Counted from the stretch's first letter, positions 18,764 through 28,059 are shown. The stretch: 64,000 nt of DNA from Ahrensia kielensis DSM 5890 (GCF_000374465.1 NZ_KB894532.1:115616-179615); one strand, 5' to 3'. Notes: generated from the letters alone by a model not told the origin. A program made the numbers and translations.

Positions 18764-20667
18764 CACCAAGCCCCGCGCTTTTTCATGTCCTCGATCTCAA
18801 CAATCGCTTTGCCGCGCTGGCGTTCGCGGCGGATGATTTCTTCTACGGCGGTATTGTCGGATTTATCGGTGTAGCGGAATTCAGAATCCGCATAACGGTT
18901 GATTTCCTGCATCACCATATCCATCGTGAAAGGCTGACGCAGTTCGGCAATCATATCGCGTTTTGCGTCATAGTCCTTATGCATAAAGGCTTCCGGCGTT
19001 TCGAACCACTCATCCGGCAGATCGATATCCATGGCACGCATCTTAATCGCGTCGGTGACATTTTTGATCGCACGGCCCGTAAATCGCGGCTCGACCTGTT
19101 TAATCATGTGCAAATAAGTGCCGACATCCGCCATTGTTTTCGGCTCACCATGCTGCGCGATGAACCGATCATAGACATTTAAAAGCCCCTGCTCGGACGG
19201 TTTAGCACTGCCTGAATAAGCAGCGCTCACCGCTTCCTTAATCGCTTGCGCCTTGAACAGATCATGGTCGCCCAGTGGAATAGCGTGATTCTTGCCAGCA
19301 AGCAGTGCAAAAATGTCGATATAATCGTCCTGCGTTTGCGGCCCATCCACCAACCAGCGTGCACCAGCACGTTGGCGCAGCGCATCATCCACATTTTCTG
19401 GATAGTTGGAGAACATGCCAAACGAGCAATTGCCGCGCACCACCGTTGATGCGCCCGCAAAGCTTTCCATCAATACAGCCGTGACCTCCTGCTGACCAGC
19501 AGATGCGCGATCATCAGAGCGTTTTGCCGCTACTTGGTCAATATCGTCAATCGTGCCGAAGCCGATGGCCTTGGGTGAAATCACATTATTGATAAAGCTT
19601 TTGCAGTTTTGGCCCGACTTACCTTGATAAGAAGAAATCTGGTCCACGCCGAAATTCTCATAGTGGAACGGATAGCCCGCCACCTGACAATAATCATTTA
19701 CAAGGCCCGCAACCATCTGAATAAGGATCGTTTTACCTGTACCGGGCGCACCATCGCCGATGAATGTGAACAGAAAACCGCCAAGCTCAACAAATGGATT
19801 AAGCTGCCGATCAAAGTCATAAGCGACCAGCATTTTCGCCAGCTTCATCGCCTGATATTTTGCAATGTGGTTGCCGACAATCTCGTTAGGCTTTTTAAAC
19901 TGCATCGTCAGCGGTTTACGCTTTGCGCCGGGCGCAACATCAAAACCGTTTAGCGTGAAATCATCTTGCTCAACATGAATGTGATTATCTTCAAAACTGC
20001 CGAGCCCCGCAAAGCGCCCCTTGCGCTGAATCAAGCCTTCTAATGTCACCCGCGCATAGGCTTTGGCCCGTTGCAGCAATGCGGTATCATCCGGCGCGCC
20101 TTCAATCGCAGCACTTAAACCAGCAATCACCGATTTGACAGAATCCTGCGGCGTATCGAACAAATAATCCGGCTCGTTTAAATCCTCACCAGGCTCCGTA
20201 TCGCTTTCCAGCATTTGGCCCAAATAAGCAGCCAGCGTGAACGCGGCAATATAGGCCGAAGCAGCCATGAGCCGTTTAAAGTTTTCTGCGGTCTCGCCGT
20301 CCAGCGGCGATGTGGCATTGCGTGCAGTCAGCGCTTCAAGTTCGCTCTGGCGCGCAAACACATCTGAGACTGCCAGCGCCAGTGCAACGCCGCGGCGCGC
20401 ACGAAAGGCAAGAGCATGCTGTTTGGGCGATAACATCGCATCGTCAGAACGCACGCTCTGAATGGCTTTCATCAATTCGACTTCACGGGTCTTGCGCAAA
20501 CCCGCAGTCGACACTGTCGAAATCATACGCCGGCGCGTGCCCGCAAGCTCGGTGCCAGACTTATCTGACGCCTGTTCAAGCACAACAAAACGCGTAACAA
20601 ACGATTGCGCAACCGAGCGATGCTTTGCGATGTCCTGCTCATCAATGCGGGTCAAACCAACGTCCAT
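18763..20667 (-). CDS. AAA+ family ATPase
   Basis: A 634-residue protein. The N-terminal 290 residues are helical with no known motif. The ATPase core follows: Walker A GAPGTGKT (306-313), Walker B ending in TIDDID (about 372-377), and a sensor/Arg-finger region (FSNYPENVDDALRQRAGAR, about 419-437). The C-terminal lid is helical. Single-ring AAA+ proteins of this kind remodel protein complexes; the partner is probably encoded in this operon. GGAG lies seven bases upstream of the ATG, inside the end of the preceding gene. It is the only enzyme clearly recognisable in the operon. Confidence 0.88.
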   Translation of the reverse strand: MDVGLTRIDEQDIAKHRSVAQSFVTRFVVLEQASDKSGTELAGTRRRMISTVSTAGLRKTREVELMKAIQSVRSDDAMLSPKQHALAFRARRGVALALAVSDVFARQSELEALTARNATSPLDGETAENFKRLMAASAYIAAFTLAAYLGQMLESDTEPGEDLNEPDYLFDTPQDSVKSVIAGLSAAIEGAPDDTALLQRAKAYARVTLEGLIQRKGRFAGLGSFEDNHIHVEQDDFTLNGFDVAPGAKRKPLTMQFKKPNEIVGNHIAKYQAMKLAKMLVAYDFDRQLNPFVELGGFLFTFIGDGAPGTGKTILIQMVAGLVNDYCQVAGYPFHYENFGVDQISSYQGKSGQNCKSFINNVISPKAIGFGTIDDIDQVAAKRSDDRASAGQQEVTAVLMESFAGASTVVRGNCSFGMFSNYPENVDDALRQRAGARWLVDGPQTQDDYIDIFALLAGKNHAIPLGDHDLFKAQAIKEAVSAAYSGSAKPSEQGLLNVYDRFIAQHGEPKTMADVGTYLHMIKQVEPRFTGRAIKNVTDAIKMRAMDIDLPDEWFETPEAFMHKDYDAKRDMIAELRQPFTMDMVMQEINRYADSEFRYTDKSDNTAVEEIIRRERQRGKAIVEIEDMKKRGAW

Positions 20668-20669
20668 TC

Positions 20670-21422
20670 TTAAACTCCAATTGAAAGTAAAGCGCCATCA
20701 ACGACCGGAACTAAATTAAGAGAAAAATAGTTAATCGACCAAATTACTGCGTAGGCAATCAAACAAAACAGAAATGGGAAGTAATCTTCCACTTTACACA
20801 TTATTCCAAATATATAAGAAACCTGTGAAATAAAAATTGCAAACAATGCAACATATGGACTCTCAAACGCCAACAATTCTTGGTTGTTTGAAATCAAAGA
20901 ATATATACTCCAACCAATCAAAAATGGCATCATGAGTGCAAAAGCTAACCTCACTTTGCGTCGATAAATTGGCTCTATCGCCAAACCATAAATCGCGGTC
21001 ACAAGAAACAAGGTGCCTAAACAGAAAACACCTAGTGCTAAACTAAAACTGCCAGATGTGTGGGGTGGAAATGCTCCGACAATTATCGAGAGAGCTATAA
21101 AATTTATAAAATGTAATAAACGATTTTTCCCATCAATGAAGGAACCAAACGTTACCTTTCTGACACGGACAATATACGGGCCCAATAGTAATAGAGATAA
21201 AGACAATTCATTTTTGAATGGAGTGAAATCAACTCCTACTATATCAGACAGCCCCCCCCAAAGGAATGTAATGACGGCTTCGTAACCTAAAACAACTCTA
21301 CTTACCCATGACGCAAATTTTTCTTCCACTGATGTAAAAAGCGTGAGGCCAGCAAGAGCTGTAAAGGGAAAATAATACCTTTGAAGTTGGGTTTGCATAT
21401 AGCTTTTGATGTGCCTCATCAT
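20670..21422 (-). CDS. Polytopic membrane protein, AT-rich
   Basis: A 250-residue protein with about seven hydrophobic segments (for example ALSIIVGAFPPHTSGSFSLA, FALMMPFLIGWSIYSLI, YFPFLFCLIAYAVIWSINYF). No family recognised. By eye its base composition is clearly more AT-rich than the genes on either side, and it uses many AAT, ATA and TTA codons. Yet it is stitched into the operon: its ATG overlaps the upstream stop (ATGA) and its stop is two bases from the AAA+ start. This suggests a recent insertion or replacement at one position of an otherwise uniform operon. Confidence 0.75.
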   Translation of the reverse strand: MMRHIKSYMQTQLQRYYFPFTALAGLTLFTSVEEKFASWVSRVVLGYEAVITFLWGGLSDIVGVDFTPFKNELSLSLLLLGPYIVRVRKVTFGSFIDGKNRLLHFINFIALSIIVGAFPPHTSGSFSLALGVFCLGTLFLVTAIYGLAIEPIYRRKVRLAFALMMPFLIGWSIYSLISNNQELLAFESPYVALFAIFISQVSYIFGIMCKVEDYFPFLFCLIAYAVIWSINYFSLNLVPVVDGALLSIGV

Positions 21423-22591
21423 ACGTCTGAAATCACCTGCCCATTGGAGATGATGTGCGTTTTATAGCCTGCAAAAACCTTGTCGATTTCGCCTGCAGCA
21501 TAGAGCGCCTGATAGGCTTCATGCGGCACAAGCGCATGGTTTTCATAGGCTGAAACACCCATACGCGCAGCATCTAAATCATTGGTTTCAATGTGATATT
21601 CTTGGCGCGATGGTGTTGAAGACCAAAAGCCCTTTTTGCCAGCGCGTTCATTCTTGGAATAAACGTCTTGAATAGTCCACGTTAAAAGCCAAGCATTTTT
21701 CGGGTTCGCCACACGGTCCAAAATCCGGTTTATGGTCTCGTTGTTTTCTGTAATACCGGTTGAGAAAAACGGGCCCAATACGATGCGTCGCAATTGCTTG
21801 GGATGTAGCGTGTCGAACTCTTGGTCCATATTCGTGGCAATGGTTGTCGGCGACAATGAATAGGCTGAATTGGATTCTGCAAATTCATCAAATTTACGTG
21901 CCAGCGCCGGATTGAGCAGCCCGCCAACAGGCAGCGGCACCTCCACATCCTCGCGCAAACGTCCATCTTTTCCGACCAATGTTTTGATCATATCAAGCGT
22001 TGAATCTTCAATCATTGCCGAATAGATCATCGGCAAATTCGAGACACCGTCAAACACACCCCAATGGGTTAGATAATAAGGACGCCCCGTCTTAGGGTTA
22101 GCAGAAACCTTAGTTGTTTCAGGCAACACGAAAGGAGAAAAAACCTCCCCTTTCTGCACCGTTTCAAGATAAAGGCGTTCGGCCATTGTCTTTTGAAGTT
22201 CACGCGGAAATGATTTTTGCCGCAAAATGAAGTCGGCCATTTCATCGCGCAAAACATCTGGTTCCGGAATAGAGGCAAGGCGGTTTTCTGCCGTTTGCCG
22301 ATCCTTTTCCAACTCAAGAACATTTTGAAAAATAGGAAAGCCGCTATCAGAGCGCGAAATCTTAAAACTCGGCTCATAGTCGAGCCGGTTCTGCCAACTT
22401 GAAAAGGAATTGTTTAGCCGCGCTAAATATTGCGTCACCGTTTGGGCAACCAGACCGTGCTTATAAAGCGGCGATCTGGAATCGCGCAAATAGATATCCA
22501 GCCCAGAAAGCGCAGCTTCAATCGAACTAAAATAGCGCGTGACTGCACTGGTGTCCGCGCTATTTGTATTCTTATTATTTGTCGTGCTCAT
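21419..22591 (-). CDS. Uncharacterised 390-residue protein of the AAA+/TelA operon
   Basis: Soluble, Ser/Thr/Asn-rich N terminus (MSTTNNKNTNSADTSAVTRY), then a mixed alpha/beta protein with recognisable but unassigned stretches (GRPYYLTHWGVFDGVSNLPM; LRRIVLGPFFSTGITENNE). No membrane segment and no catalytic motif that I can name. It follows the TelA-like gene by 26 bases and overlaps the next gene by four. Confidence 0.75.
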   Translation of the reverse strand: MSTTNNKNTNSADTSAVTRYFSSIEAALSGLDIYLRDSRSPLYKHGLVAQTVTQYLARLNNSFSSWQNRLDYEPSFKISRSDSGFPIFQNVLELEKDRQTAENRLASIPEPDVLRDEMADFILRQKSFPRELQKTMAERLYLETVQKGEVFSPFVLPETTKVSANPKTGRPYYLTHWGVFDGVSNLPMIYSAMIEDSTLDMIKTLVGKDGRLREDVEVPLPVGGLLNPALARKFDEFAESNSAYSLSPTTIATNMDQEFDTLHPKQLRRIVLGPFFSTGITENNETINRILDRVANPKNAWLLTWTIQDVYSKNERAGKKGFWSSTPSRQEYHIETNDLDAARMGVSAYENHALVPHEAYQALYAAGEIDKVFAGYKTHIISNGQVISDV

Positions 22592-22617
22592 GTGCAGGCG
22601 TTCCGGTTGGTTACGCC

Positions 22618-23706
22618 TTAGTTTTTCACATAATTGCCAGCGTCATGCTTGCGCATAACTTCTTCAAAACGGCGCGCAAAGGCATCATCGGCCAGCTTTT
22701 TGCGGCGTTGAATATCCGCCGTTGCAACCATATTACCTTCATGCATTTCAAGCAGGTCGCCAATATGTTTTTGCGCAGCAGCACCAATTCCCGCCATTGT
22801 GGTTTCAGCGGCCGTATCGACCTGGCTGCCAAGCGTGTTGATCTTATGCGCAACATCCTGCTGCGCTGCTGTTTTCAATGAATCTTCCAGCGATTTGTAA
22901 AGCACGATGCGCTGCTCTGTATCAATCGTCAGCTTGTTGATCAGCGTGTTCTGCGCCGCAATCTGGTTGTTAAGCGAATCCACGAATGTCTGGAACATCG
23001 ATGTGTAGCGCTCAAGCGTTTGGCTTTCAGCTAATAGTTCCTGCTCTTTAGATTGCGCTTCATTATATTCAGTTGCCAGTTTCGAACGCTCACCTTCAAG
23101 TTGGGTGCGGTCTTTCTGGTTGGTTGTCGCGGCAATCTTATTCTCAATATCAAGCAACATCGGGTTCAATTCCTCAATGCGCTTCTGAGTTACCTCAAGA
23201 TTATCCATTGTGGTTTTGCGGCGCTCAATGACTGTGCGAAGCGAGTTTTCTGAAGTCGCATAGCGCTCATCAAGAATATTCTTCTGGTTCTTCAAAATGC
23301 CGACAATCGTGTCAGACTTAGTAAGAAGCTCCTGCAGATTACCTGCAAGCGACATGTTCCGCACGCGCTCAGACCGCATACGCTGCATGCGCTGCTTGGA
23401 AAACAGACCAATGAATTTTTCCATACCTGTATAGGATTTCATCGATTCAAATTCTGAACCGAACACATTGGTCGCATCTTCAAGCCCAATGATAAGGTCG
23501 GCCATATTGCCTTCCATCACCTTTTGTTGCTTGAGAACGTCCTGAATGCGGGCATTTTCGATATCAAATTGGGCATCGCCAATTTTCGCATCTGCTTCAG
23601 CAATCTTGTCTAGAACGTCGCCTGATTGTTTGATTTTGCCCTGCATATCTTGAACGACGTCTTTTGTGCGTTGAATTTCCGCATCAAAATTATACGTGAC
23701 TGCCAT
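22618..23706 (-). CDS. TelA-like coiled-coil protein, first gene of the AAA+ operon
   Basis: A 362-residue, almost entirely helical protein with long heptad-like stretches and many Gln/Glu/Lys residues (about 150-330). The central part (SLAGNLQELLTKSDTIVGIL; LEDSLKTAAQQDVAHKINTL) resembles toxic-anion-resistance TelA proteins, but this is by eye. GAGG is eight bases upstream of the ATG, and the region upstream (23707-23804) should hold the operon promoter. TelA homologues elsewhere are tied to tellurite and cell-envelope stress. Confidence 0.72.
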   Translation of the reverse strand: MAVTYNFDAEIQRTKDVVQDMQGKIKQSGDVLDKIAEADAKIGDAQFDIENARIQDVLKQQKVMEGNMADLIIGLEDATNVFGSEFESMKSYTGMEKFIGLFSKQRMQRMRSERVRNMSLAGNLQELLTKSDTIVGILKNQKNILDERYATSENSLRTVIERRKTTMDNLEVTQKRIEELNPMLLDIENKIAATTNQKDRTQLEGERSKLATEYNEAQSKEQELLAESQTLERYTSMFQTFVDSLNNQIAAQNTLINKLTIDTEQRIVLYKSLEDSLKTAAQQDVAHKINTLGSQVDTAAETTMAGIGAAAQKHIGDLLEMHEGNMVATADIQRRKKLADDAFARRFEEVMRKHDAGNYVKN

Positions 23707-23804
23707 AAATATTTCCTCGCCAATGCATCTTTGCTAAACTCTATATAATGGTTCAGCGTTTCAATTAGAAGACGTTGTTGCAAATACGTCAATAAAGCTT
23801 TTGC

Positions 23805-24419
23805 CTATGCTTTGGCAAAGCCAATCATATCTTCAGCGCGCACGCGGCCCATTTCTTCTTCCCAATGGGCACGGCAAAGCGAAACATACGTGTCATTGCC
23901 GCCAATTTTAACCTGATCACCTTCGCGCGTAACCTTGCCGTCGCCATCAAGACGCACCACCATAGTAGCTTTGCGCCCACAGCGGCAGATCGTGCGTACT
24001 TCGCGCAATTCATCAGCAATAGCCAGCAGAGTTTGCGATCCGGGAAATAGATTGCCTTGAAAATCAACCCGCAAACCATAGGCCATAATTGGCACATTCA
24101 GCCGGTCCACAACACGGCCCAATTGCCAAACTTGCTCATGCGAAAGAAACTGCGCCTCGTCGATAAAAATACAATGGATGCGATCTCCCGATAAGCGCGC
24201 TTCGATCCGTGCGTAAAGATCATCGCCAGCCTCAAAGGTCTCGGCCATTTCCTCAAGCCCAACGCGTGATGCAATGACCCGTTCGCCTGCACGGTTATCA
24301 AGCGCAGCGGTAAAGAGCATCGTCTTCATACCTCGTTCACGATAATTGTAAGAAGCCTGCAATAGCATGGTGCTTTTGCCAGCATTCATCGTTGCATAGT
24401 TGAAATAGAGCTTGGCCAT
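23805..24419 (-). CDS. tdk: Thymidine kinase
   Basis: A 204-residue type II thymidine kinase, phosphorylating thymidine to dTMP for salvage. Visible are the P-loop (MNAGKSTMLLQASYNY), the Walker B/DEAQF segment (CIFIDEAQFLSHEQVWQLG) and the zinc-binding residues (CRCGRK and LCRAHW, the latter with a His in place of the fourth Cys). It is monocistronic, upstream of the AAA+ operon on the same strand. Confidence 0.95.
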   Translation of the reverse strand: MAKLYFNYATMNAGKSTMLLQASYNYRERGMKTMLFTAALDNRAGERVIASRVGLEEMAETFEAGDDLYARIEARLSGDRIHCIFIDEAQFLSHEQVWQLGRVVDRLNVPIMAYGLRVDFQGNLFPGSQTLLAIADELREVRTICRCGRKATMVVRLDGDGKVTREGDQVKIGGNDTYVSLCRAHWEEEMGRVRAEDMIGFAKA

Positions 24420-24521
24420 TGCCGGTCCGTAATGTCATCCTGATAATTATGAGAATATGCAATAGCGGCCAAACTGTCACCTGCGAAGCATGTTCATCAA
24501 CAGGTCAAAGCGGAGTAATTG

Positions 24522-25037
24522 ATGTCTGAAACTGCACAAACCAAAATTATCAGAGATACTGATATGGAAGCACTCAACCTTGTTGCCAAGATTATAATGG
24601 CCGCAAAGCATGGCGCACTTGCCGCATTTGAGAAAAACGGCAGATTTCCTCACATCAGCCGTATTCAACTTTCAACAAACGAAGAAGGTCAACTGATTAC
24701 ATTGGTTTCTGATTTGGCACCGCACACAGCCTGTATGCGCGACAACCCGCATTGCGCACTATTAATTGGCGAAACAGGTAAAGGTGATCCGCTTGCCCAT
24801 CCGCGCATGTCGCTGGATGTTATTGCCAGCCAAGTACCAAACGATTCAGCAGAATATAACACCATACGTGAGAGCCATTTGGCTCAACACCCAAAAGCCA
24901 AACTTTACGCCGATTTTGCGGACTTTTCATTTTTCAAACTTGCCCCGCAAAAGGCCAGCCTTAATGGCGGTTTCGGTAAAGCTTACAACTTAACCGAAGC
25001 AGAATTGATTGCAGCCATTACAAGCGATCAGGATTAG
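24522..25037 (+). CDS. Pyridoxamine 5'-phosphate oxidase-family protein (HugZ-like)
   Basis: A 171-residue split-barrel protein resembling the N-terminal domain of HugZ/PNPOx-like flavin or haem-binding proteins (HGALAAFEKNGRFPHISRIQ; LAPHTACMRDNPHCALLIGE; HPRMSLDVIAS; YADFADFSFFKLAPQKASLN). The ATG at 24522 follows CGGAG. It lacks a separate C-terminal DUF2470 domain. The next gene starts three bases after its stop, so the two form an operon. Confidence 0.83.
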   Translation: MSETAQTKIIRDTDMEALNLVAKIIMAAKHGALAAFEKNGRFPHISRIQLSTNEEGQLITLVSDLAPHTACMRDNPHCALLIGETGKGDPLAHPRMSLDVIASQVPNDSAEYNTIRESHLAQHPKAKLYADFADFSFFKLAPQKASLNGGFGKAYNLTEAELIAAITSDQD

Positions 25038-25040
25038 ACC

Positions 25041-25874
25041 ATGACAACACTTGCGCAGCGCCACGCAGATTTCCACGATCTTCACCAAAGCGGGTGTTTT
25101 GTTATCCCAAACCCATGGGATATCGGTTCGGCAAAGCTCATGGCCGCTAATGGCGCAAAAGCGCTGGCGACAACAAGCGCAGGGCTGGCCTTTACTTTGG
25201 GCGTGCCGGATATGGGTAGCATCACGCGCGATCAAGCATTGTCCCACGCTGAAGATTTGGTTCACAGCACAAATTTACCTATATCGGGCGATTTAGAAAA
25301 TGGCTTTGGTCACAGCCCCGAAGATGTTGCTGAAACAATTCGCCTTGCTGGCGAGGCCGGATTATCGGGCTGCTCAATTGAAGACACATATCTCGACGGC
25401 GAGATTAAAACCTACACGCTAGAAGAAGCGGCAGATCGCATCGCGGCTGGTGTTGATGCAGCGCGTGCGCTTGGCCGCCCATTTGTCTTTTGTGCACGCG
25501 CAGACGGCATTATGAATGGCACATATGATACTGAAGAGGCTATCAAGCGCCTGCGAGCATTTGAAAAAGCAGGCGCAGATCTGCTCTATGCGCCCCTGCC
25601 CCCATCAATGGATGCGCTTGCGAAAATTGTGCGCAGCGTAAACACGCCGATCAACGCTTTAGCAGCAGGGCAATTCAGACAATACAATGTTCAAGACTTT
25701 GCGAATATCGGTGTTCGGCGCATCTCGGTCGGTTCAGCACTTGCGCGCGTGACCCATCATTACATTGTGCAAGCCACTGCTATGATGTGCAATGAAGGTG
25801 ATTTTTCTGGTCTGAGTGATGCAGCCAGCGGCGATGCGATTGATGCTATGCTAGAACGCGCAACACCGTCATAA
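25041..25874 (+). CDS. Isocitrate lyase/PEP mutase superfamily enzyme
   Basis: A 277-residue TIM-barrel enzyme with the superfamily landmarks IPNPWDIGSAKLM, ISGDLENGFG (metal-binding Asp/Glu), GCSIEDTY and FCARADG. It lacks the KKCGH loop of true isocitrate/methylisocitrate lyases, so it more likely acts as a carboxyphosphonoenolpyruvate mutase-like or oxaloacetate decarboxylase-like C-C or C-P lyase. It is co-transcribed with the preceding flavin-type oxidase and converges with the following coiled-coil gene. Confidence 0.88.
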   Translation: MTTLAQRHADFHDLHQSGCFVIPNPWDIGSAKLMAANGAKALATTSAGLAFTLGVPDMGSITRDQALSHAEDLVHSTNLPISGDLENGFGHSPEDVAETIRLAGEAGLSGCSIEDTYLDGEIKTYTLEEAADRIAAGVDAARALGRPFVFCARADGIMNGTYDTEEAIKRLRAFEKAGADLLYAPLPPSMDALAKIVRSVNTPINALAAGQFRQYNVQDFANIGVRRISVGSALARVTHHYIVQATAMMCNEGDFSGLSDAASGDAIDAMLERATPS

Positions 25875-25884
25875 GCGCCAAAGC

Positions 25885-27108
25885 TTACTCCGCAGCTTTA
25901 GTGCTTTTTTTCAGCGCCTTAATACGATCTGCGAGGCTCACAACACCATTATTTTCATTGGGATTTTCACTATCAAGCAATTCATTGATGCGTGAATCTT
26001 TGCCTTCGACAATAGCAGTCATATGAACAACTTCCGCCGCTAATTGGCTGAGTTGATCACGAAGCAAATCATCACCCTTGGCACTGCCAACAGCACTTGG
26101 CGACAAGCTTAGCCCCGCACCATGTGGCGCAGAAGATTTGCCGGTATTAGATTTTAACTCAAGTTCCATTTGTGCGAGTTTAGCTTGCAATTTTTCAAGC
26201 GCCACTTCCGGATCAACATCGCCTGTTAGCTTGGACAGACGATTAAACCGCAAAGTATAATCTGCCAGCTCGCGTTCAAGTTCGATACGCTCTTCGTTAC
26301 TATCGGCAAGACGCATTTCTAACTCATTGGTGTCAGCACGTTCGCCCATTTTCTTTTCACGTAACCGCTCTAATTCGCGCTCTCGACGCGCAACCTTGGT
26401 CTCAAGATCAGAGTTTTTGGCAACAAGACGCTCATATTTCTTTTCTAGTTCTTTTGCGCGCGCGCGCTCATTTTTAAGTAGCTCTGCTTTTCCACGGCTA
26501 TCATTGCGCGTTTCACGGACAAGCGCTTTATCATTCTGGCGTTTGTCTCGTAGATCAGCAACCGTTGCCATCAATGTCGATTCACGCAGCTCCATTTGCT
26601 TTTCACGTTCTTCATAAGAAGCAATGCGCGCTTCTGCCTCTTTATACAGGCGGGCAAGACTTTCGATTTCGCCCGTGCGTGCAGAAAGCTCGGCTTGCGT
26701 TGCTGAAAGACCAAATTGCGTATCATTCAAAGCATTTTCGCGTTCTGACAATTCAGTGCGAAGATTTGACACCTCTTCATTCATTTCAGATAATTTTGCA
26801 TCTTTGTCAGCAATAGAGGCTTTGAACGCTTTGATCTGCTCATTTTGATTGGCAACAACGCTGGCCTGTTGAGAATATTTTTCCCGCTGCTTGGAAAGCG
26901 CTATTTCGACTTTTCGTTGCGCGATAGCGTGCTCAGCGCGAAGTTTATCTTTTTCGGCCTGCAACTCATTGGCAGTCAGCGGAATGGAACTTTCAATGCG
27001 CTTACGGGTCAAGAAAACAGCACGGCGCCATATCGCCGGTGCGATGATAAGCGCAAGAAATCCAGCAACTAAAAACCCTAGTAGAAAAAACAGACCAGAT
27101 TGTATCAA
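25885..27108 (-). CDS. Membrane-anchored long coiled-coil protein
   Basis: A 407-residue protein with an N-terminal membrane segment (GLFFLLGFLVAGFLALIIAP) followed by about 270 residues of nearly unbroken coiled coil (repeated E/K/R/L heptads, residues about 45-310) and a short C-terminal region. The likely start is TTG at 27108, with GAGG eight bases upstream. Such proteins occur widely in Rhizobiales with no assigned role; a structural or polar-scaffold function is inference. The gene is next to the cell-cycle locus but transcribed on its own. Confidence 0.8.
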   Translation of the reverse strand: MIQSGLFFLLGFLVAGFLALIIAPAIWRRAVFLTRKRIESSIPLTANELQAEKDKLRAEHAIAQRKVEIALSKQREKYSQQASVVANQNEQIKAFKASIADKDAKLSEMNEEVSNLRTELSERENALNDTQFGLSATQAELSARTGEIESLARLYKEAEARIASYEEREKQMELRESTLMATVADLRDKRQNDKALVRETRNDSRGKAELLKNERARAKELEKKYERLVAKNSDLETKVARRERELERLREKKMGERADTNELEMRLADSNEERIELERELADYTLRFNRLSKLTGDVDPEVALEKLQAKLAQMELELKSNTGKSSAPHGAGLSLSPSAVGSAKGDDLLRDQLSQLAAEVVHMTAIVEGKDSRINELLDSENPNENNGVVSLADRIKALKKSTKAAE

Positions 27109-27178
27109 CGCGAAAACCTCACCATCGGCGCTTCATGTGCCATATATGCACATATTTTTCTATATTACACCGCATTAA

Positions 27179-27202
27179 AAAGGGCCGCAAATGCGACCCT
27201 TT
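27179..27202 (-). terminator. Terminator of the eipA homologue
   Basis: AAAGGG-CGCA and TGCG-CCCTTT form a stem with a short loop. On the minus strand the stem is followed by a T run. It lies 28 bases past the eipA stop. Confidence 0.75.
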
Positions 27203-27229
27203 AAAGTGGTTACTATCCAAGTCAGAAAC

Positions 27230-27829
27230 TTAGAACGGGTTCCAAGTAGGCATTGGTGTTAGCTTAAGATAACCAAGTGACACACCAAGACGTGCGCCAA
27301 CCCCTGTGCGTACTGGCACGAGAAGGATATTATTGCGTTTAAGCACATGCATACCAACGCCTGCGATCAGATAAGCAGAGCCCTGAACACCGCCATAGCG
27401 GCCATGCAATGCATCAACACTATCCAAATTATAGACCAGCATCATTGTGCGCGCACCATCGCCGCCATAATCAAAGCCAATGGATGGCCCTTGCCAGAAA
27501 ACATTATGGTCACCGACATTCTTAGTATGCAATGTACCTTCGCCATAAGTCAGGCCGCCAATAAATGCGCCGCTTCCTTCTTGGCCAAGAACATAACCAT
27601 TTGGCATGCCATAACGCGCAAATATTTGCTCAATGGTTTGTGCAACAGCACTAGACGTACTGCCAAAAAAACGATGGCCAGCATCGACCATTTCGCCAAG
27701 TGCATATGTGTCAGGGCGTGTCTGCGCTGCAGCTTTACTTGGCAATAGTGCAACCATCACCATGGAAAGAAGCGCTGTAAAAGCCGCAATCAGGCGAATA
27801 TTGGACTTCGTATAGGATAAATTTCGCAT
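27230..27829 (-). CDS. eipA: EipA-like envelope integrity protein (DUF1134)
   Basis: A 199-residue exported protein. It has an N-terminal signal sequence (LIAAFTALLSMVMVALLPSK followed by AAAQ) and the conserved DUF1134 body (GHRFFGSTSSAVAQTIEQIF; GSGAFIGGLTYGEGTLHTKN; GPSIGFDYGGDGARTMMLVY). In Brucella EipA is a periplasmic protein needed for envelope integrity and is a CtrA target. The start at 27829 has AAGGA eight bases upstream. It is divergent from chpT across a gap that holds a CtrA-like half-site, which fits CtrA control. Confidence 0.92.
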   Translation of the reverse strand: MRNLSYTKSNIRLIAAFTALLSMVMVALLPSKAAAQTRPDTYALGEMVDAGHRFFGSTSSAVAQTIEQIFARYGMPNGYVLGQEGSGAFIGGLTYGEGTLHTKNVGDHNVFWQGPSIGFDYGGDGARTMMLVYNLDSVDALHGRYGGVQGSAYLIAGVGMHVLKRNNILLVPVRTGVGARLGVSLGYLKLTPMPTWNPF

Positions 27830-27977
27830 CTTTACTGTCCTTACTCTCAACGAACCCGCACAATAATCGCAAAGCGGGGCAAAATATGTAAAATGGCGAT
27901 TTGTCATCATCATTTGTATTATTCAAATTACACGGATGAAGTTTCCACTTTATTAAGGAAAAATTGCACCTTTTTAG

Positions 27978-27985
27978 TTAACCAA
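27978..27985 (+). promoter_or_regulatory. CtrA-like half-site between eipA and chpT
   Basis: TTAACCAA differs from the CtrA half-site consensus TTAACCAT at the last base and is preceded by TTAG. It lies in the divergent eipA/chpT promoter region. A single half-site is weak evidence on its own. Confidence 0.35.
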
Positions 27986-28040
27986 GACACAGGTTATCGA
28001 AACTAGAATCAGGGCAATGTTGCTCTACACTGACCGTACC

Positions 28041-28059
28041 GATAGGTTCTCTACCTATC
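28041..28059 (+). promoter_or_regulatory. Inverted repeat in the chpT 5' region
   Basis: GATAGGT (28041-28047) and ACCTATC (28053-28059) form a perfect 7-bp stem with a 5-base loop, 30 bases upstream of the chpT ATG. It could be an operator or a 5' UTR hairpin. Confidence 0.4.

Noticed and set aside
25041..25874. True isocitrate or methylisocitrate lyase
   Set aside because: The KKCGH catalytic loop is missing, so only the superfamily call is kept.
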